The position numbers and the translations under genes were made by a program. 64,000 nt of DNA, from assembly GCA_038502055.1 (NCBI GenBank), contig JAXRKN010000045.1, positions 1,138,501 to 1,202,500 of the forward strand, read 5' to 3'. The notes beneath the pieces were generated by a model. That model was not told the origin of the DNA and made no database searches. It was given only the letters and a program-made list of their open reading frames with translations. This stretch comes from Tanytarsus gracilentus. Its lineage: Eukaryota > Arthropoda > Insecta > Diptera > Chironomidae. Positions 35,500-48,192 of the stretch are shown here, piece by piece; position 1 is the stretch's first letter, and every line of letters begins with the position of its first letter.

Positions 35500-38400
35500 C
35501 TGGTATCAAATTTATTTATAATCAAAATTTAAAATTAACGTCTTTAAATTTTTTATATTTTTTTGGGAATTCCGTGAATTTTAAGTTCTAAAAATTTGAC
35601 CAAACATTTTTTGTGCCTTCTATCAACAATTTTTACCAAAAAAGTGAAGACCTCTAAGTTTTCATTTTTTTGCTCAATATTAAGGATCACTGAAAAAGTG
35701 AAAGCTCTCTTTAAATGAGACGCAGTCAAAAATGATAATTAGCAAGCTTAAAATGTTTTAATTACATCTGTGTTCTTGCCACTGACTGAGGAAATGGAAG
35801 CAATTTAGGAGGATTAGCTCGCTTCTCTTATCATGCTTTTATAATTTGAAAAATATGGTTTGAGCATATGTAGATTTCTGTTTTTACGTTTTATATATGC
35901 TTAATTAGCCACCACAGCCATGGTTAATTTGTCTACTTAAGGTTAATCTCACAAAATTGATTTTTTTCCTTGAAATTTAAACTTTTTTTGCAAAATTGCA
36001 AAATTTTCTTCACGCTTCACGGTTGAATAAGGTAAAAGAGTTTTATGTTCATTGTTCTTATCTGTCATTCCAGTTGAATTCATTTCATTGGATACTCTCG
36101 GGTGTTTTTGTCGTTATGCAGGAAAATTTACATTTGAAAGAATTGAAACAATTGAGTTCAAATTTATTACAGCTTACAAAAACTCATATATCAATAAAAA
36201 AAAATATTATAGTTGAAAGTGCTCTCGATCAATTCTTGCAACAGCACCATAAAGTCTTTATTACCGAATAGAACTTTTTACATATCAACCAAATTGACTC
36301 CCTCTCATAATAATTCAAAAGTATAAAGACCAAAAAATAACTTTTCAAGTGTCATTAAGGAGAGTCAATTGAAGGAGCAAGCGAGCAAAATAAACATTCA
36401 TTCGACAATAAATCGTTTGACTTTCAACATTTTTAAAAAAAATTACGCACAGAGTGAAAAACAATAAAAAAAATACTGCTCAAGAGTTTGTTTAATAAAT
36501 TTCTCTTCGTTTGAGTATATCGGCATCGACTATTAAACTCTCGAGGTCGAATGAAAACGAGACTTTTTAAAATTGTCAAAGTTTAAATGATTTCAGTTTT
36601 TCAGGGGAGAGTTAAGTGTTGAAAAGTTAATTGCGGTTGCACAATAAAACGATTCAATTTATTTTTATTAGTTGTTGAGGACAATAAAAAACTAGCAGTA
36701 GTGAATTTTAAATTAGCTAGACGCTTGTAAAGTAAATAATTGGGAAAACTTGAAGTGGTTTTGAAAAATTTTGAGAAAAATAGAGGCTCATTAAAACTCA
36801 GAGAAAGAAGTGAATGTCCAATAGTAAATAATTCACCTAAAACTCATTGAATATTGTTTAAATCTTTTAAAATATTTGAAACATTTTGATAAAAAATACT
36901 ATGAATTTACGGAATTCTTAATTTTCTCTTTAATAACCCATAAGTTTTATTTTTCAAGAACCCTTCTTCTTCGTTTATTCTCCATGAATATTATTTCACT
37001 CGTACTCCATAAAAAGAAAATTTTTTTCTCATTGCGAAGAAAATGAACATCTTTCCGCCTTTCTATTATTCTCATATTCCCTACCAGCAGTACATAATGG
37101 ATTTTCATCAACCGTGGGGCAAAGAATATGTATTCTGTGGAGAAAATACGGGGGTGTGGCTTGCACTATATGGTTAAGAGAAGAGAAAAATAGTCAAAAT
37201 ATTTTATTGGAGTAAAGACAAATTGAAAAGCACCATGCACAAGTATGTGTATATGTACATACATGAGAATTTCAGCGAGGAGCTAAAAATATGTGAGCTT
37301 GTTGAATATGTTATGCGGTTTATATTAAAACCGAAATGAAGAATATTGCGATGTCCATGAGTAGATTCTGCTAGTTATTTATGAAAAGACCTGACGCGAA
37401 ATTTTTTAGGAATTCCGCTACCGTCAGGGAAAATCAATTTCAAGCTAATCACCTGTCGCCCTCGGATGGACAATCGATCAATCGGAACTTCATTTTAGGG
37501 TGGCAATAATAATCAATTCACTCGCCTCCAGTAAAACATCTAATGCAACATAAATCATGTGTCAACTCACTGGTATCAAATTGAAGGGAAAATCAAATTT
37601 TTCCGCCTTTGAATTTTCTGAAATAGAAAGACTTGAGAGGGATACAAAATGAGATTATACAGATGTGACAAAGGTCAAACGAAGATCCAATTTATCACAT
37701 TTTCTCCATGCAATTTCATTTTCCTTTTTATGCAATGCAATTGGCAATTTAAAATCACATTTCAATTTAAGTTTCCAAGCCATTTAAAGAGAGATTTTGG
37801 ATTTTATGGTGAATTGTTTAGCACTTGTGAACATAAAAATCAGAAAAGATCATGACCATTGATTATAGGGCAGCGGGGAAAAAATTAAACATATTGCAAA
37901 ATAATTACAGTTACATCAATTACGATCTGAAAATTCCAAATGATTTGAGGGTAGGATTTCGAATAGTTCCACGTTAGATATGTTAAAAAAATTTTGGGAT
38001 AGTAAATTTTATATTTTATTAAAACTTTTTTTAACTCTTTATATAAAGTGTTGTTAATTGGAAAATTTATAAAAAGATATAAAAATTTCAAGCGGTAAGT
38101 TAATCCAAAAATATAGAAATTAAAGTGCAAACGGGCTTTTTTTAATTAAAGAGTTGACAATTTTAATTTTTTTTTTCAAGGCTATGCGCAGTTGGGTTTT
38201 GGTATAGTTTCAATTTTGTGATACGGAGATTTCCTTAAAAACATATCCTCTTTTTGTCATCAAAATTTTCCCTCCTCTCTTTATCAACTAACCTCATCAT
38301 CACTGTCACTTTTCCCTTTCATCCTAAACGATTCCCTCTCCTCTCAGATATCCTCTAAAAGATATTTGATTGTGATCAATTTATCCTACAAAATAATAAA

Positions 38401-40648
38401 TCCCAATAGAAGGATGGATAATAATAATGGGTGCTACATTTGCAACATTTAATCTTTTGTGTATGTGTGCACAAGGGACTTAAATAAACATGTACACTCT
38501 CTCTTGGCAGTGCATCACAGCGGTGAATGAGATTTGGTTTCAGAGACCATATGTTACTTTAGTATTAATTTAAATTAAATGATATGCAGAGGATTTGAGA
38601 TAAAAAGTCTAAAGATTATGTGGACTTTTAAAATTGAAATAAAAAGCGGCACAGTCAGATTCACATGAAAATTACAAATATTGTGACAGCAAAACTACTC
38701 TTAATTTTTTGAAACATCAAAAAAGTTTCTTAATTACTTTAGGTGTAAAGCCGAGAAAATATTTTTACGCGGAAAACCGGTAAACATTTAATTATATTAA
38801 AGCAATCTCAAATCTTTGTTCTCTCAAATTTTTCTTCTTTCTTCAATCCATTAAAATGAAACTAATTTCGGTAACGAAGAGTATTTAAAATCAGAAAAAT
38901 GCACTGCATTTATGTTCTTGTAACAATATGTTATTAAAACGCTATAAAGCATTACAGATGAGTAGAAAAACCAAAAAGAAACATAAGCGGAGGGTCTGAA
39001 AATAGCAAAGAAAACCTGTCAAAACAACCCCTCGCAGCGATTGAAAAAAATCTGAACAGATGCAGGTTGAAGAATATTTTTGTATATATGTGCTACAATG
39101 CATAAACCTTAAAATATATTGGGTGAAGAACCTCTTAACTTTATATGTGATGCAGAAAAAGGTTATGCGTCATTGAAACTGTTAAGAGCATTTTAATAAC
39201 TGTTTAATTTTCTTAATGACACTCAAAATATGCCATATTTTAATGTTTAAATGTAAAGCTAATTTTTTAAAAATATTCAATTTAAAAGATTCGATCATAA
39301 AGTTCCCAAAAACATCCATCAAACCTCACAACAGACCTTAAACAATTAATTCGTTATGCATAATGCAGTTCAAAATTTTCTTCGCTTGATACATTTATGA
39401 ATCGCATCGTATCTCCTTGTTATTTTTATGACACACAGCACAATCCAAAAATATTTTTAATGTTTCAATCTAATCTTTCATGTACGTCTGCCTGATATAC
39501 AAAATTAAATTATCGCTTTAGTTTGAAATTCGTTGCGCCAAGTTACCGATTAGATGCGCATTTCTAGTGAACAAATTTGTGAACAGGATTTTCGTGGGAA
39601 ATTTGCTTCCTGCTTAATCGCTTGTTGTTGATTGTATTACTCGTGAAAAAGACATGATGATTGTTTATGGGATGCGGCATTATAAGGGACACTCCAGATA
39701 TGCAAATGAATCCCCAGAGAAAATTCTCACTCATTCCAATTGTTAACACCATAAATTATCTTAGCAATGATATGAACAAATATTTACCCTCCGACGAATG
39801 GAGTCGTTTCATGCTGTTGGGGAGAAAAAAATATTTAAGGGGTTAGCATGAAGTTTTTTCTTCCACAAGATTTCATTAAATCAACTTTAATTATGTTTCC
39901 GCAACGGAAGAAAATAATAAATTGACTTTCTCATTGCGAAATTCTTCAACAAACAAAAGGATATGTGTATGTGATGCTGGAAGGAAGAAGAAGAAAAAAC
40001 TTTTCCAATTATGCTTTATGATGCTTTTCTCTATATTTTTAGTTCTTTTATTCAAAATTTACAACTTTTTAACAACATTTCCTCTTTATTATTACGGTAT
40101 TTTTTGGGTACTTTTATGACTATGTGTGCTTATGCTAATATACGAAAATTATTAGTGTCACTAATTTTTGGGTAAATAAATAATGAACGTGAAAACTTTT
40201 CAAGATTACAAAAATATATAGGAAAAAATTTGTTAGCTTTAAAAATGGTTTTTCAATAATTTAACAATATTAACGATCATTCATCATTTAAATATTTAAG
40301 TACATTTTAGCTCGTTTATAAATTTTACAGTGACCTCATTTTATTCTAAAAATGTTCAAAATTTTTACAATTGCCGCCGGATGATACAACTTGAACCGCT
40401 ACTTAAAGTTAAAATGTATTTTAAAATTTACACATATTATTCACTTTCAATTAGATTTGATCGTTGCCTCGAAAACACCCACAAATATTTTTAATTTTTA
40501 CAATACTTTTTCGATTAAATTTTTATATTGCCTTTAAATACACTTGACTTTTTTTTCTACGAAATGAATGACTTCTTTTGACTCTTTTCACAATTTTTTA
40601 TCACATAAATTGACTAGAAATAATATTTTAAGGAAATTTCAGAAAATT
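35500..40648. other. Gene-poor region 3' of the zinc-finger gene
   Basis: About 5 kb with no coding exon I can support. Open frames are short, Phe/Lys/Ile/Asn-rich and occur on both strands equally. Likely cis-regulatory or simply intergenic; no repeats of note. Confidence 0.35.
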
Positions 40649-41689
40649 TCATTTGCGCCGTGAATGGTATTCGGCAATTTCATGATCAAGAATATCCCCT
40701 TCTTTATCATTATGAGCTGTCATGTGACGCGTGAGATGGTGTCTTTCGCGAAATGATTCGGAGCAAACAGGACATTTTAATTTATCCTCACGCTTTTTCC
40801 TCTCAATGTCATGAGTGCTTTCATTTTTGTGATGTGATCGCATGTGATAAACGAGATCGCTAGTCATTCGAAAACTTATGTTGCATTTAGCGCAAACGTT
40901 TTGAGCTGGCAGTGAGAGAGATCCCATGGATGTTGGAAGTAAAGTCGATAGGATTGCTGCTGCTGGATTTCTTATGAATTGCTCTGGTTGTGCCATGAAT
41001 ACTGGATTGGCTTGGAATTGTTGAAAAGCATGAAGATACCCTTGCTCACCGTTATTGTTATTGCCAATTTGTGGATTTCCTCGATAAATCAATTTGTGAT
41101 GCTTTTGAGGTGAATACGATGGCTGATTGATCGCTTGAAATGCACTCGAGTTCATGAATGGTGGATAATCAGGACGAAAACTTGAATTTGAAGGGGGGCT
41201 GTAGGAAATTGGTGGGCTGGCTGACGAACAACTTAGTTGATCAGGGCTTATCGCCGCAGGAGGAATAGGAGAGTCCACATTAATAATTTGAGAGACTTTT
41301 GAAAATGCACTTCGTGGCAATTCCACATCAATTGTGTCATCACTTTTTTCACTTGATGCGGTGCTGTTGAGAGATCCGGTGCTATAACGATCCTCAGAAC
41401 TCTTAAATACCGCCGAATATTCTCCATTTATAAACACTTTATTTCCAAATCTTGCTCGGTTAATTAAATCAGATCTAACAGTTAATTCCGTTAATGGAAT
41501 TGGAACTTCCGGAGATCTCGAGATTCTTTTCTCTTTTTGCTTCATTTTATCATCGGGCAGCATTAAAAATGCGACATCAAATGACCTTTTTATTGGCACT
41601 TTAGTTTGCAGTTCTGTTTGCTTAATTTGGTGGTGAGAACTCTCACGAATTTGTTGAATCTGCTGCTCTGTGGCTAAATCCATTGTCAT
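40649..41689 (-). CDS. C2H2 zinc-finger transcription factor, two C-terminal fingers
   Basis: Single-exon gene, 346 aa from the first ATG at 41689 (the frame opens at a GTG at 41707); a second ATG three codons later has the better context (acaATGG). Two C2H2 fingers sit near the C-terminus: CAKCNISFRMTSDLVYHMRS (ligands about C266, C269, H282, H286) and CPVCSESFRERHHLTRHMTAH split over C306, C309, H322, H326. The finger pair and the short basic linker (ERKKREDKLK) resemble the C-terminal fingers of the PRDM8/ZNF488 group as I remember them; there is no PR/SET domain here. An N-terminal hydrophobic motif (FDVAFLMLPDD, about 38-48), then long Ser/Pro/Asn-rich disordered sequence. Expected to be a nuclear DNA-binding regulator, probably developmental given the 9-10 kb deserts on each side. 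The finger family is certain, the orthology is not. Confidence 0.85.
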   Translation of the reverse strand: MTMDLATEQQIQQIRESSHHQIKQTELQTKVPIKRSFDVAFLMLPDDKMKQKEKRISRSPEVPIPLTELTVRSDLINRARFGNKVFINGEYSAVFKSSEDRYSTGSLNSTASSEKSDDTIDVELPRSAFSKVSQIINVDSPIPPAAISPDQLSCSSASPPISYSPPSNSSFRPDYPPFMNSSAFQAINQPSYSPQKHHKLIYRGNPQIGNNNNGEQGYLHAFQQFQANPVFMAQPEQFIRNPAAAILSTLLPTSMGSLSLPAQNVCAKCNISFRMTSDLVYHMRSHHKNESTHDIERKKREDKLKCPVCSESFRERHHLTRHMTAHNDKEGDILDHEIAEYHSRRK

Positions 41690-41875
41690 AACTTTTTTAC
41701 TTTTCACACTTTTTCAAATTCTCAAAGTTTATTTTCTTAATTTCCCACGATTATATTTTAACTTTACACTTTTCTGAAGGTTTTTTAAGAATTTTATTTT
41801 TTCACTCCGTACACAATCTGGTCTGTTCGCGTTGAAAACATATAGTCGACTGTCGGATGTTGATGAAGTAGCAGT

Positions 41876-41886
41876 GTGTATATATA
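41876..41886 (-). promoter_or_regulatory. Putative TATA box of the zinc-finger gene
   Basis: TATATATA on the minus strand, about 190 nt before the start codon of the zinc-finger gene. A start site about 30 nt downstream (41850 region, ACATCCGACAGTC) would leave a 5' UTR of roughly 160 nt without an intron. Position and orientation fit; no other support. Confidence 0.4.
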
Positions 41887-44800
41887 GTGAGAGTAAGAAT
41901 GTACCGCTATATGCTTTCATTCATCGTTCATTACCAAACCCACTTCCACACAATAAAGAACGAGAGAGTAAGCAAGTGCGCATATTGCACATTCTTCGGT
42001 GACTGAAATATGTAGGGACAATACGTTCGAAAATCTAACATATTTTGCTACCACATTAAAACTCTCTCTGTGTATTGATGCTGTACGGCATCGAATTGAG
42101 GGGTTGCTATACGTCCTTTTTCCCTCCGCACACTGAAAAATGGCAATGTGAAAAGAGAGAAAGAAGAGGCGTGGCTTGTGCGCAGATTCTGACGGAGTGA
42201 ACGTATTTTTTACTTAATTTTTCACAGCTTTCTCCCCCACAATCACCAGTGAGCTCCATTGTTTGCTCGAAGGAAGTTGTACATAAAGAATCGGAAAAAA
42301 TGGCTAAACATGTTTCAAGCCACACACACAATATTTTTGTGACTTGTAGATCTTTTTTTATATACTGAATACTGATGATGTACCTAACTTAGTTCGATGT
42401 CTTATACTTTTTTTTGGGGGTAAAAATATGTGTCGCTTTTGATTAGCACATTCGTATGATGTTGTAAGTTCTAGATAATGTCAGAGAGATTCTTTTCATA
42501 TGCTGATGATGAAGTGGTCAATTTAAGAGTTTTATAGTTTTTTTTATAAAAAATATTAAATTTAAGGGAACATGTGACTACGTTTAAGAATGAAAAACAA
42601 TAAAATTAGTACAAACCGCATGAGCTCGTAATTCATTTCCAATTTGTTAAACCAAAGTTTATCTTAAAAATATTTTTGGGTTAAATAAAATCTGACAGAT
42701 GTTTTCACATTGAAGTTTTCTCCTCCCCTTCCACCGCACATATGAGGGTAAAATAATTTTGCTCTTGTTTGATGAGTTCATTTTCACTTCAACAATTTTT
42801 AGATTTAAATACAACAGCAAGTGCACAGTATTTAGGGATTGCATATTGAATGATGACGCAAACTTTTATATGAGAGTCTGCTGGTGTGGTTAAAAAATAA
42901 TTTTATGAATCTGCAGGCTGTCAATTGAGAGAGTTGATGAACTCCTTTTGTACGTACTCATTGTTGACCCATATGTCATGATCTCGAAAAACACATGGTT
43001 TTATGGATTCATTTTTTAATTAATAAGAAATGATATGCTACAGGAAATTCAGAGTTTTTTAAATAACATTGTGAAAAATTTGATTGGAAAATTACTACGC
43101 ATTATTTTCCTCTTCAAAAATTAGCGAAAAAATAAATAAACCTTTTAAATTGTTGTGGCAGATTTTCTTCGTAATCCTATTAGCATTCGTCGACTTCATT
43201 TTCTGTCTACAATCCACTTCTAATACTTATGCTCCTGTCTGTCATTTCTACCATCACTCCCAATATTTAATCAGGAGCAAACGCTTGACAAATAAGATTG
43301 ACATCAAATCTGATTAGGAAACAATCACAACTGATGACGATGAATTTTCTAATTTTACGCCAATTTACACATCTCCCGAAAGAATTTTCTGATCATCCTC
43401 ATTTTTCAACCCCAAAAGAACAATGTAAAAGATAATGTGAAAGCGATAAGTGATTTAATGCCATTATATATGGAAGTGTGAGCTATTTGAGTATGAAATA
43501 GGAAGCAAATAGGTGTCAATAAATGCATGTCACGTGTCATAAATTAATTCACATGAAAGACGTAAATTTCGCTGACTTTATTTTGTGAAGAAACTTTCAC
43601 ACATGAAAAAGTGTAATCAAGCAGTGAAAAAATCACACAGATGTTTTCACAATTCACTTTGTGTATTCAGTTAAGAATTTTCCGCCGAGGGGTTGAGTGA
43701 TTTAAATTTTTTGAGAACAGAGAGAAGCTTTTTAACAAGATAAATATAAATGTTTTTGAGTGTGTGCGGTTTGATAAGTCACTAAGCTAAAGATGAAAGA
43801 ATAATTTTTGTTAAAAATAAATTTTTGCCCACCGATTTTCCGACTAAATTTTTAATTTAATTTCTTTCACTAATTTATTAAACACAATGTTTAGTTTCCT
43901 TCAAAATTTAACCCTGAATTTAACTTTCTAACCATCTCTTATTTTGCTTCAAGCCAGAAAAACTAAAACGAAATCACAAGTGAAACATTATTTAAAACCC
44001 ACTGCATAAATACACATCTGATCTGACAGTGTGGTTTATAATCACTCCATAAATCTATTACACACACACAAACGAAGCAAAAAACAAATTGGATTGCATC
44101 GTAATGAGCGAAGAACTCTTTTGATATTTTTTTGTTATCACATATGTTCAACTCAAAACACATGCTTTTTCAGCATCAGAAATCTCAAAATTGCTCTTTG
44201 TTGATTCAACATTTTGTCTCGGGGTGAAATTCTCATTTGGTTCAACAGGCAGAACCCTCTTTTTTCCTGGATCATAAATGAGGCATTTGATTGCAATTTG
44301 TAATTGTACAAAGGCCTCATTGCATTTTTTAAATGTCCCATGTGGTTACAAGAGATGCCACTAATCCATATGCTACAGAAAAATTCCTCACATATTCGCA
44401 ATATGCTTTCCTGGTTACATTAAATAATAATTTTTTTCCATTCGTTTTTTATGCGTTGTTTTTTGCCATTTATATGACAGCAATAACCAGGGAAAAGAGA
44501 AACGCGATAAAATTTCCAAATGGACTCTTCTCATTTATCATTTCTTATACATTGTTATGATGAAGTCATTCGGAAGTGATATTTTCAACACTTGTCTTTC
44601 TTATATTATATTGTCGTTTAAAATAAATATTATTAATGACCGCAAGAAACAGCGTGGAGAAGTGATAAGAAATAAAATTTTGAAGGTTTTTGTTATTAAT
44701 CAAACTTTTTGCTTAATGAGAGATATATTTAATAGTTAGTAAGCGCTGGCTCGAAAGGTGTTAAAAAAGGAACATAAAATTTACTTTCTAATACTTTAGA

Positions 44801-45329
44801 TTCATAATCTATAAAAAGTTGGAATGATGAAAAAAATTGAATTTTATGCTGTGATATTTTTTATAAGTAGCTTGTCGATGAAAAAAACTACTTGTTTGAC
44901 CCTTTTATATTTCCTATCCTTCAATTTCTAAAATTAAATGAAACTTCAGATTTTTTAAATTGATTCCTTTTCCCACGAGGAATGAAAAAAGTTTTATTAC
45001 AATTTTTCCTCTCATATAACATAAATAAATTGAGATGTCATCAAAGCGGAGAAAATTGCAATTTTTTTCAGTCTCTCCTAAAAGCATAATGTCATTCGCT
45101 CGGCATAATTTAATTTAATATTTCCTATGTCACTATCGCAATACATAAATCTCGACCTCGTCTTCGACACACACGCAGTGAAATCGATTATTTTTTTATG
45201 CTCAAATGCACATAAACAAATGAGAGAGGAGATAGTAAGTAATAATATGTAATTTGAATATTTTTTAAATTAAAATAAAAGCTAATTATTTTTTACAAAA
45301 GCAATTGGAGAGAGTGGTTTGGAATTTTG

Positions 45330-45690
45330 GGGCTTGCGGAAAAATTTTTCTTGATTTTTTTTATTTTTTTTCTATCTAGTTCTTTTTTTCTACTATCTTA
45401 TATTCTTTTTTCCTCATTTATTTTTTTAGGAATCCTTTCCATTTTTTATGATCTTCTCCTTCTCAATTTTTCTTGTCAATTTTTTTTTTTTTTTGTTTTT
45501 TTTTTTATGAATTTTTTTTTTTCTTTGCCCTTAGCCGATATTATTTAAATTTTAATTTCCTTTTTTTTTTCGTGTGATTTAGTCCTTTTTCTTTTTTAGT
45601 TTTCTGTTTATTTTCCATTTTTTCTCCGATTATGAATTTTTTCTTTTTAAACTCGTTTTATAAATATTTTTCCTAGGAACATGAGGTTAT
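45330..45690. repeat. T-rich strand-asymmetric tract
   Basis: About 360 bp in which the plus strand is dominated by T with little A or G, including uninterrupted runs of 11-17 T near 45480-45510. The Phe-rich open frame across it is a consequence of the T runs. Not a tandem repeat with a fixed unit. Confidence 0.7.
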
Positions 45691-47214
45691 TTTATATTAA
45701 TTTATTTTCATGGAATTTTTTCTAAAAAATTTTATTATTCGTGTGTGTTGATTCCTAGTTTTATTTTCAATTTCCGTCGTTTTTTTTTCCATGCAAGTTC
45801 CGAAAGATTCCATGCAAGTTCCATCAAAATTCCTTTATTTTTCCTTTTCTGTGCCACAAGGGAAGTAGCGATATTTTATAGTGAAAATTCATAACTTTTA
45901 GTGCAGTGAAACTTTTCTATTTTGCCACATTTTCATGCTCATAAATTTTTTCTTTTAAAGTTTTCTTTTCTTATCACTTTCTTCGAGTGGAAAAATTGTC
46001 TTTACACTTGCCAAGTTTATGTTTATATTTTGTACTCTCTGACAACCCAACAAGTCTTCTAGCATATTTTCGCCATAATTTCGCAATATATTAAGTACGC
46101 GAGAACAAAACAATAAGAATATTTTTTGGCATCATATGATGTCATGTATTGTTACATATTTTTTTGTATCGTCTAATTTCGCAATTGTTGAACAAAAAAT
46201 ATACATGTTGTTTCTGCAATACATCCAATAATTTATCTAAAATAATTCATATATTCGTATGGCAAAGCTTTGCGACTGATCGCGCGCGTGTTTTTGGGCT
46301 CTAACTTTTCAGTTTGATATTTTAAAAAATATTCTGATGAATGAAAGTTTTAAAACATGCTTTATCGCCTAATTTCCATATGCTGAACGCGACGAAGAAG
46401 ATTTTATTTCCACACATATAGCGTTTGCCAAAAAGTATTGAAGTGATTTTATTTTCTCTCTCTTTCAGAATAATCAAATTTGATGTCAACCCGGAGTCGT
46501 TGAGATAAACGAGATGAAATGTTTAAATGCGACCCTAAACATTCAGCGCACATAACAAATCATAATTTATTAACCACAGTAACTGAAACACTTTGCACCC
46601 CTTTTTTATTTGCTCTCGGAAGATATTTTGTAATTTATTTAATGCTCTTCAGAAAGTGATAGTGTTATTTAACAAAGAGGTGAGGATAACAAAAACAGGA
46701 ATTTCTAAAAACATTAATTAAAAGACAAAATATTTTGCTACACACAAAATTAACTATTTTCAATCATCAAGGAAGACCACTGAACAGTGCACTAAATTTC
46801 CTGGTTAGTATTCATATAAATCTCTCAAAAAGAAAGAATTAAAGCATGTGAAAAATTTAATTAAAAATAAGCTGTATATATCACAAAAATGTTTCAAAAC
46901 CCACGCGTGGGTGTTGCCGTGTAACCCACTTGAAACTTATCAGTACTTTAAAAATTAATTATGTGGAAGTCATAAGGAAGCCAGTTTACAGTGAAGAACC
47001 GATAGAGAATTAATCATTTATCTAAAAGTTTTCGCGACGGTTTTAAAACTATCCCTTCAACTTTTACATACACCCAATAACTCCATACTTAAAAGTATTT
47101 AGTTAATTTAACTAACTTTAGAGCGAGAGAGATTGTTTTTAATTTGAGCAAACGAAGAGTCTATAAGGTGTCATTTAATGAAAATCTTTAAATTTTAAAT
47201 TTTTTAGGTGTTGT

Positions 47215-47291
47215 GCCAGGGGTGTTTTTTACCTTGCAAGTAAAGTCTCGTGCAATAAATAAATAAAATTCAAAAAAAAAAAAAAAAAAAA
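47215..47291 (+). mobile_element. Poly(A)-tailed retroposon remnant
   Basis: A sequence with overlapping AATAAA signals (GTGCAATAAATAAATAAAA) is followed by an uninterrupted run of about 19 A. This is how the 3' ends of jockey-type LINEs or processed transcripts look. The 5' boundary and any target duplication could not be found, so the parent is unknown. Confidence 0.4.
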
Positions 47292-48108
47292 CGCGAAGTA
47301 TCTAGCTGTTCAGGGGGTATTAAAATTTATCTAGAGGACGAGATATTTAAGATACAGACAAACAGACAAAATAAGAGCAAAAATATTTTACCACCTTGGG
47401 TGGGTTACACTAAAAAGATAAAATTCAATGACCCAAAAAATTACACCATGGCTGTTCCATTTTTAAAAATTATTTTCCATTGTTTTAGAGCAACAGTATG
47501 AAAAGGATATTAATAACGATCAAGCGTCACAAATCGGCTTAAAATTATTATATTATGTGAAAATGAAATGAAATCGTAATTTATTGCAGGCATTTTTATT
47601 TTTTAGGGAACAAGTTTGTGTGCATTTCATGAGATAGCCTCCGAAATATACAGAATTATTAATCCGCTCAAACAGATTATATTATCAGATCACAAGGATT
47701 TTAAATTGCTGGCTTAAATCCTAATTTATTTCCATTGTTTTCCCAACATGTTTCTCTCGCAGCAGAAACAACATTCCTACGAGCATGAGACGGAGGGATT
47801 TAAATTGAATTTTAATTTTCACGAGCAAACAATTGAAATTGGAGCTGTCAGCATGTTCGAGCACAAGATTATCACCTGTAAATTACGAGAATTTTACCAT
47901 TTTGTATTTTCACTCGAAATCTACACAGTCGCATGATGAGTTTTATTTAAATTGAAATACAAAGCACGAGAATGAAAATGAATTCAAATGGAAATGTGGC
48001 AGATAAGAGCGTTGTTGAGAATAAGCGAGAAAAATTTAACTTTATTGGAAATTTAAGTTTTTTCATTTGAGATTCAAAATTTTAATTTTATGTGATGAAG
48101 TTCTGTCA

Positions 48109-48192
48109 GAAATTTACAGGGCTGAGAAAATCAATATATTGCGGGCCTTGGCGGGCCCACCTACACCTATGTTCTCAGTCCTTGGAAATTTA
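48109..48192. mobile_element. 68-bp hAT-like MITE with 8-bp target duplication
   Basis: Segment 48117-48184 starts CAGGGCTGAGAA and ends TTCTCAGTCCTTG (inverted, about 11 of 13 matching) and is flanked by gaaattta on both sides (48109-48116, 48185-48192). Size, ends and duplication length fit a tiny non-autonomous hAT element. Its right half and flank are repeated at 49472-49511 (see the compound element). Confidence 0.65.

Larger units (their letters stand above)
41887..48108. other. Gene-poor region between the zinc-finger gene and milton
   Basis: Six kb without a supportable exon. Contains a T-dominated tract at 45330-45690 and a retroposon-like poly(A) tail at 47270-47291 (separate entries). 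Upstream non-coding exons of milton could lie here but cannot be identified. Confidence 0.35.

Noticed and set aside
35275..35532. Plus-strand 85-codon frame over the acidic-exon region
   Set aside because: Read on the minus strand the same DNA gives a coherent acidic sequence; the plus-strand frame is a mix of Pro, Arg, His and Phe without pattern.
41690..41707. Six extra N-terminal codons on the zinc-finger gene
   Set aside because: The upstream start is GTG; two ATG codons follow, the second in better context.
45327..45548. Phe-rich 73-codon frame that looks like a multi-pass membrane peptide
   Set aside because: It is a by-product of long T runs; no start context or splice signals.
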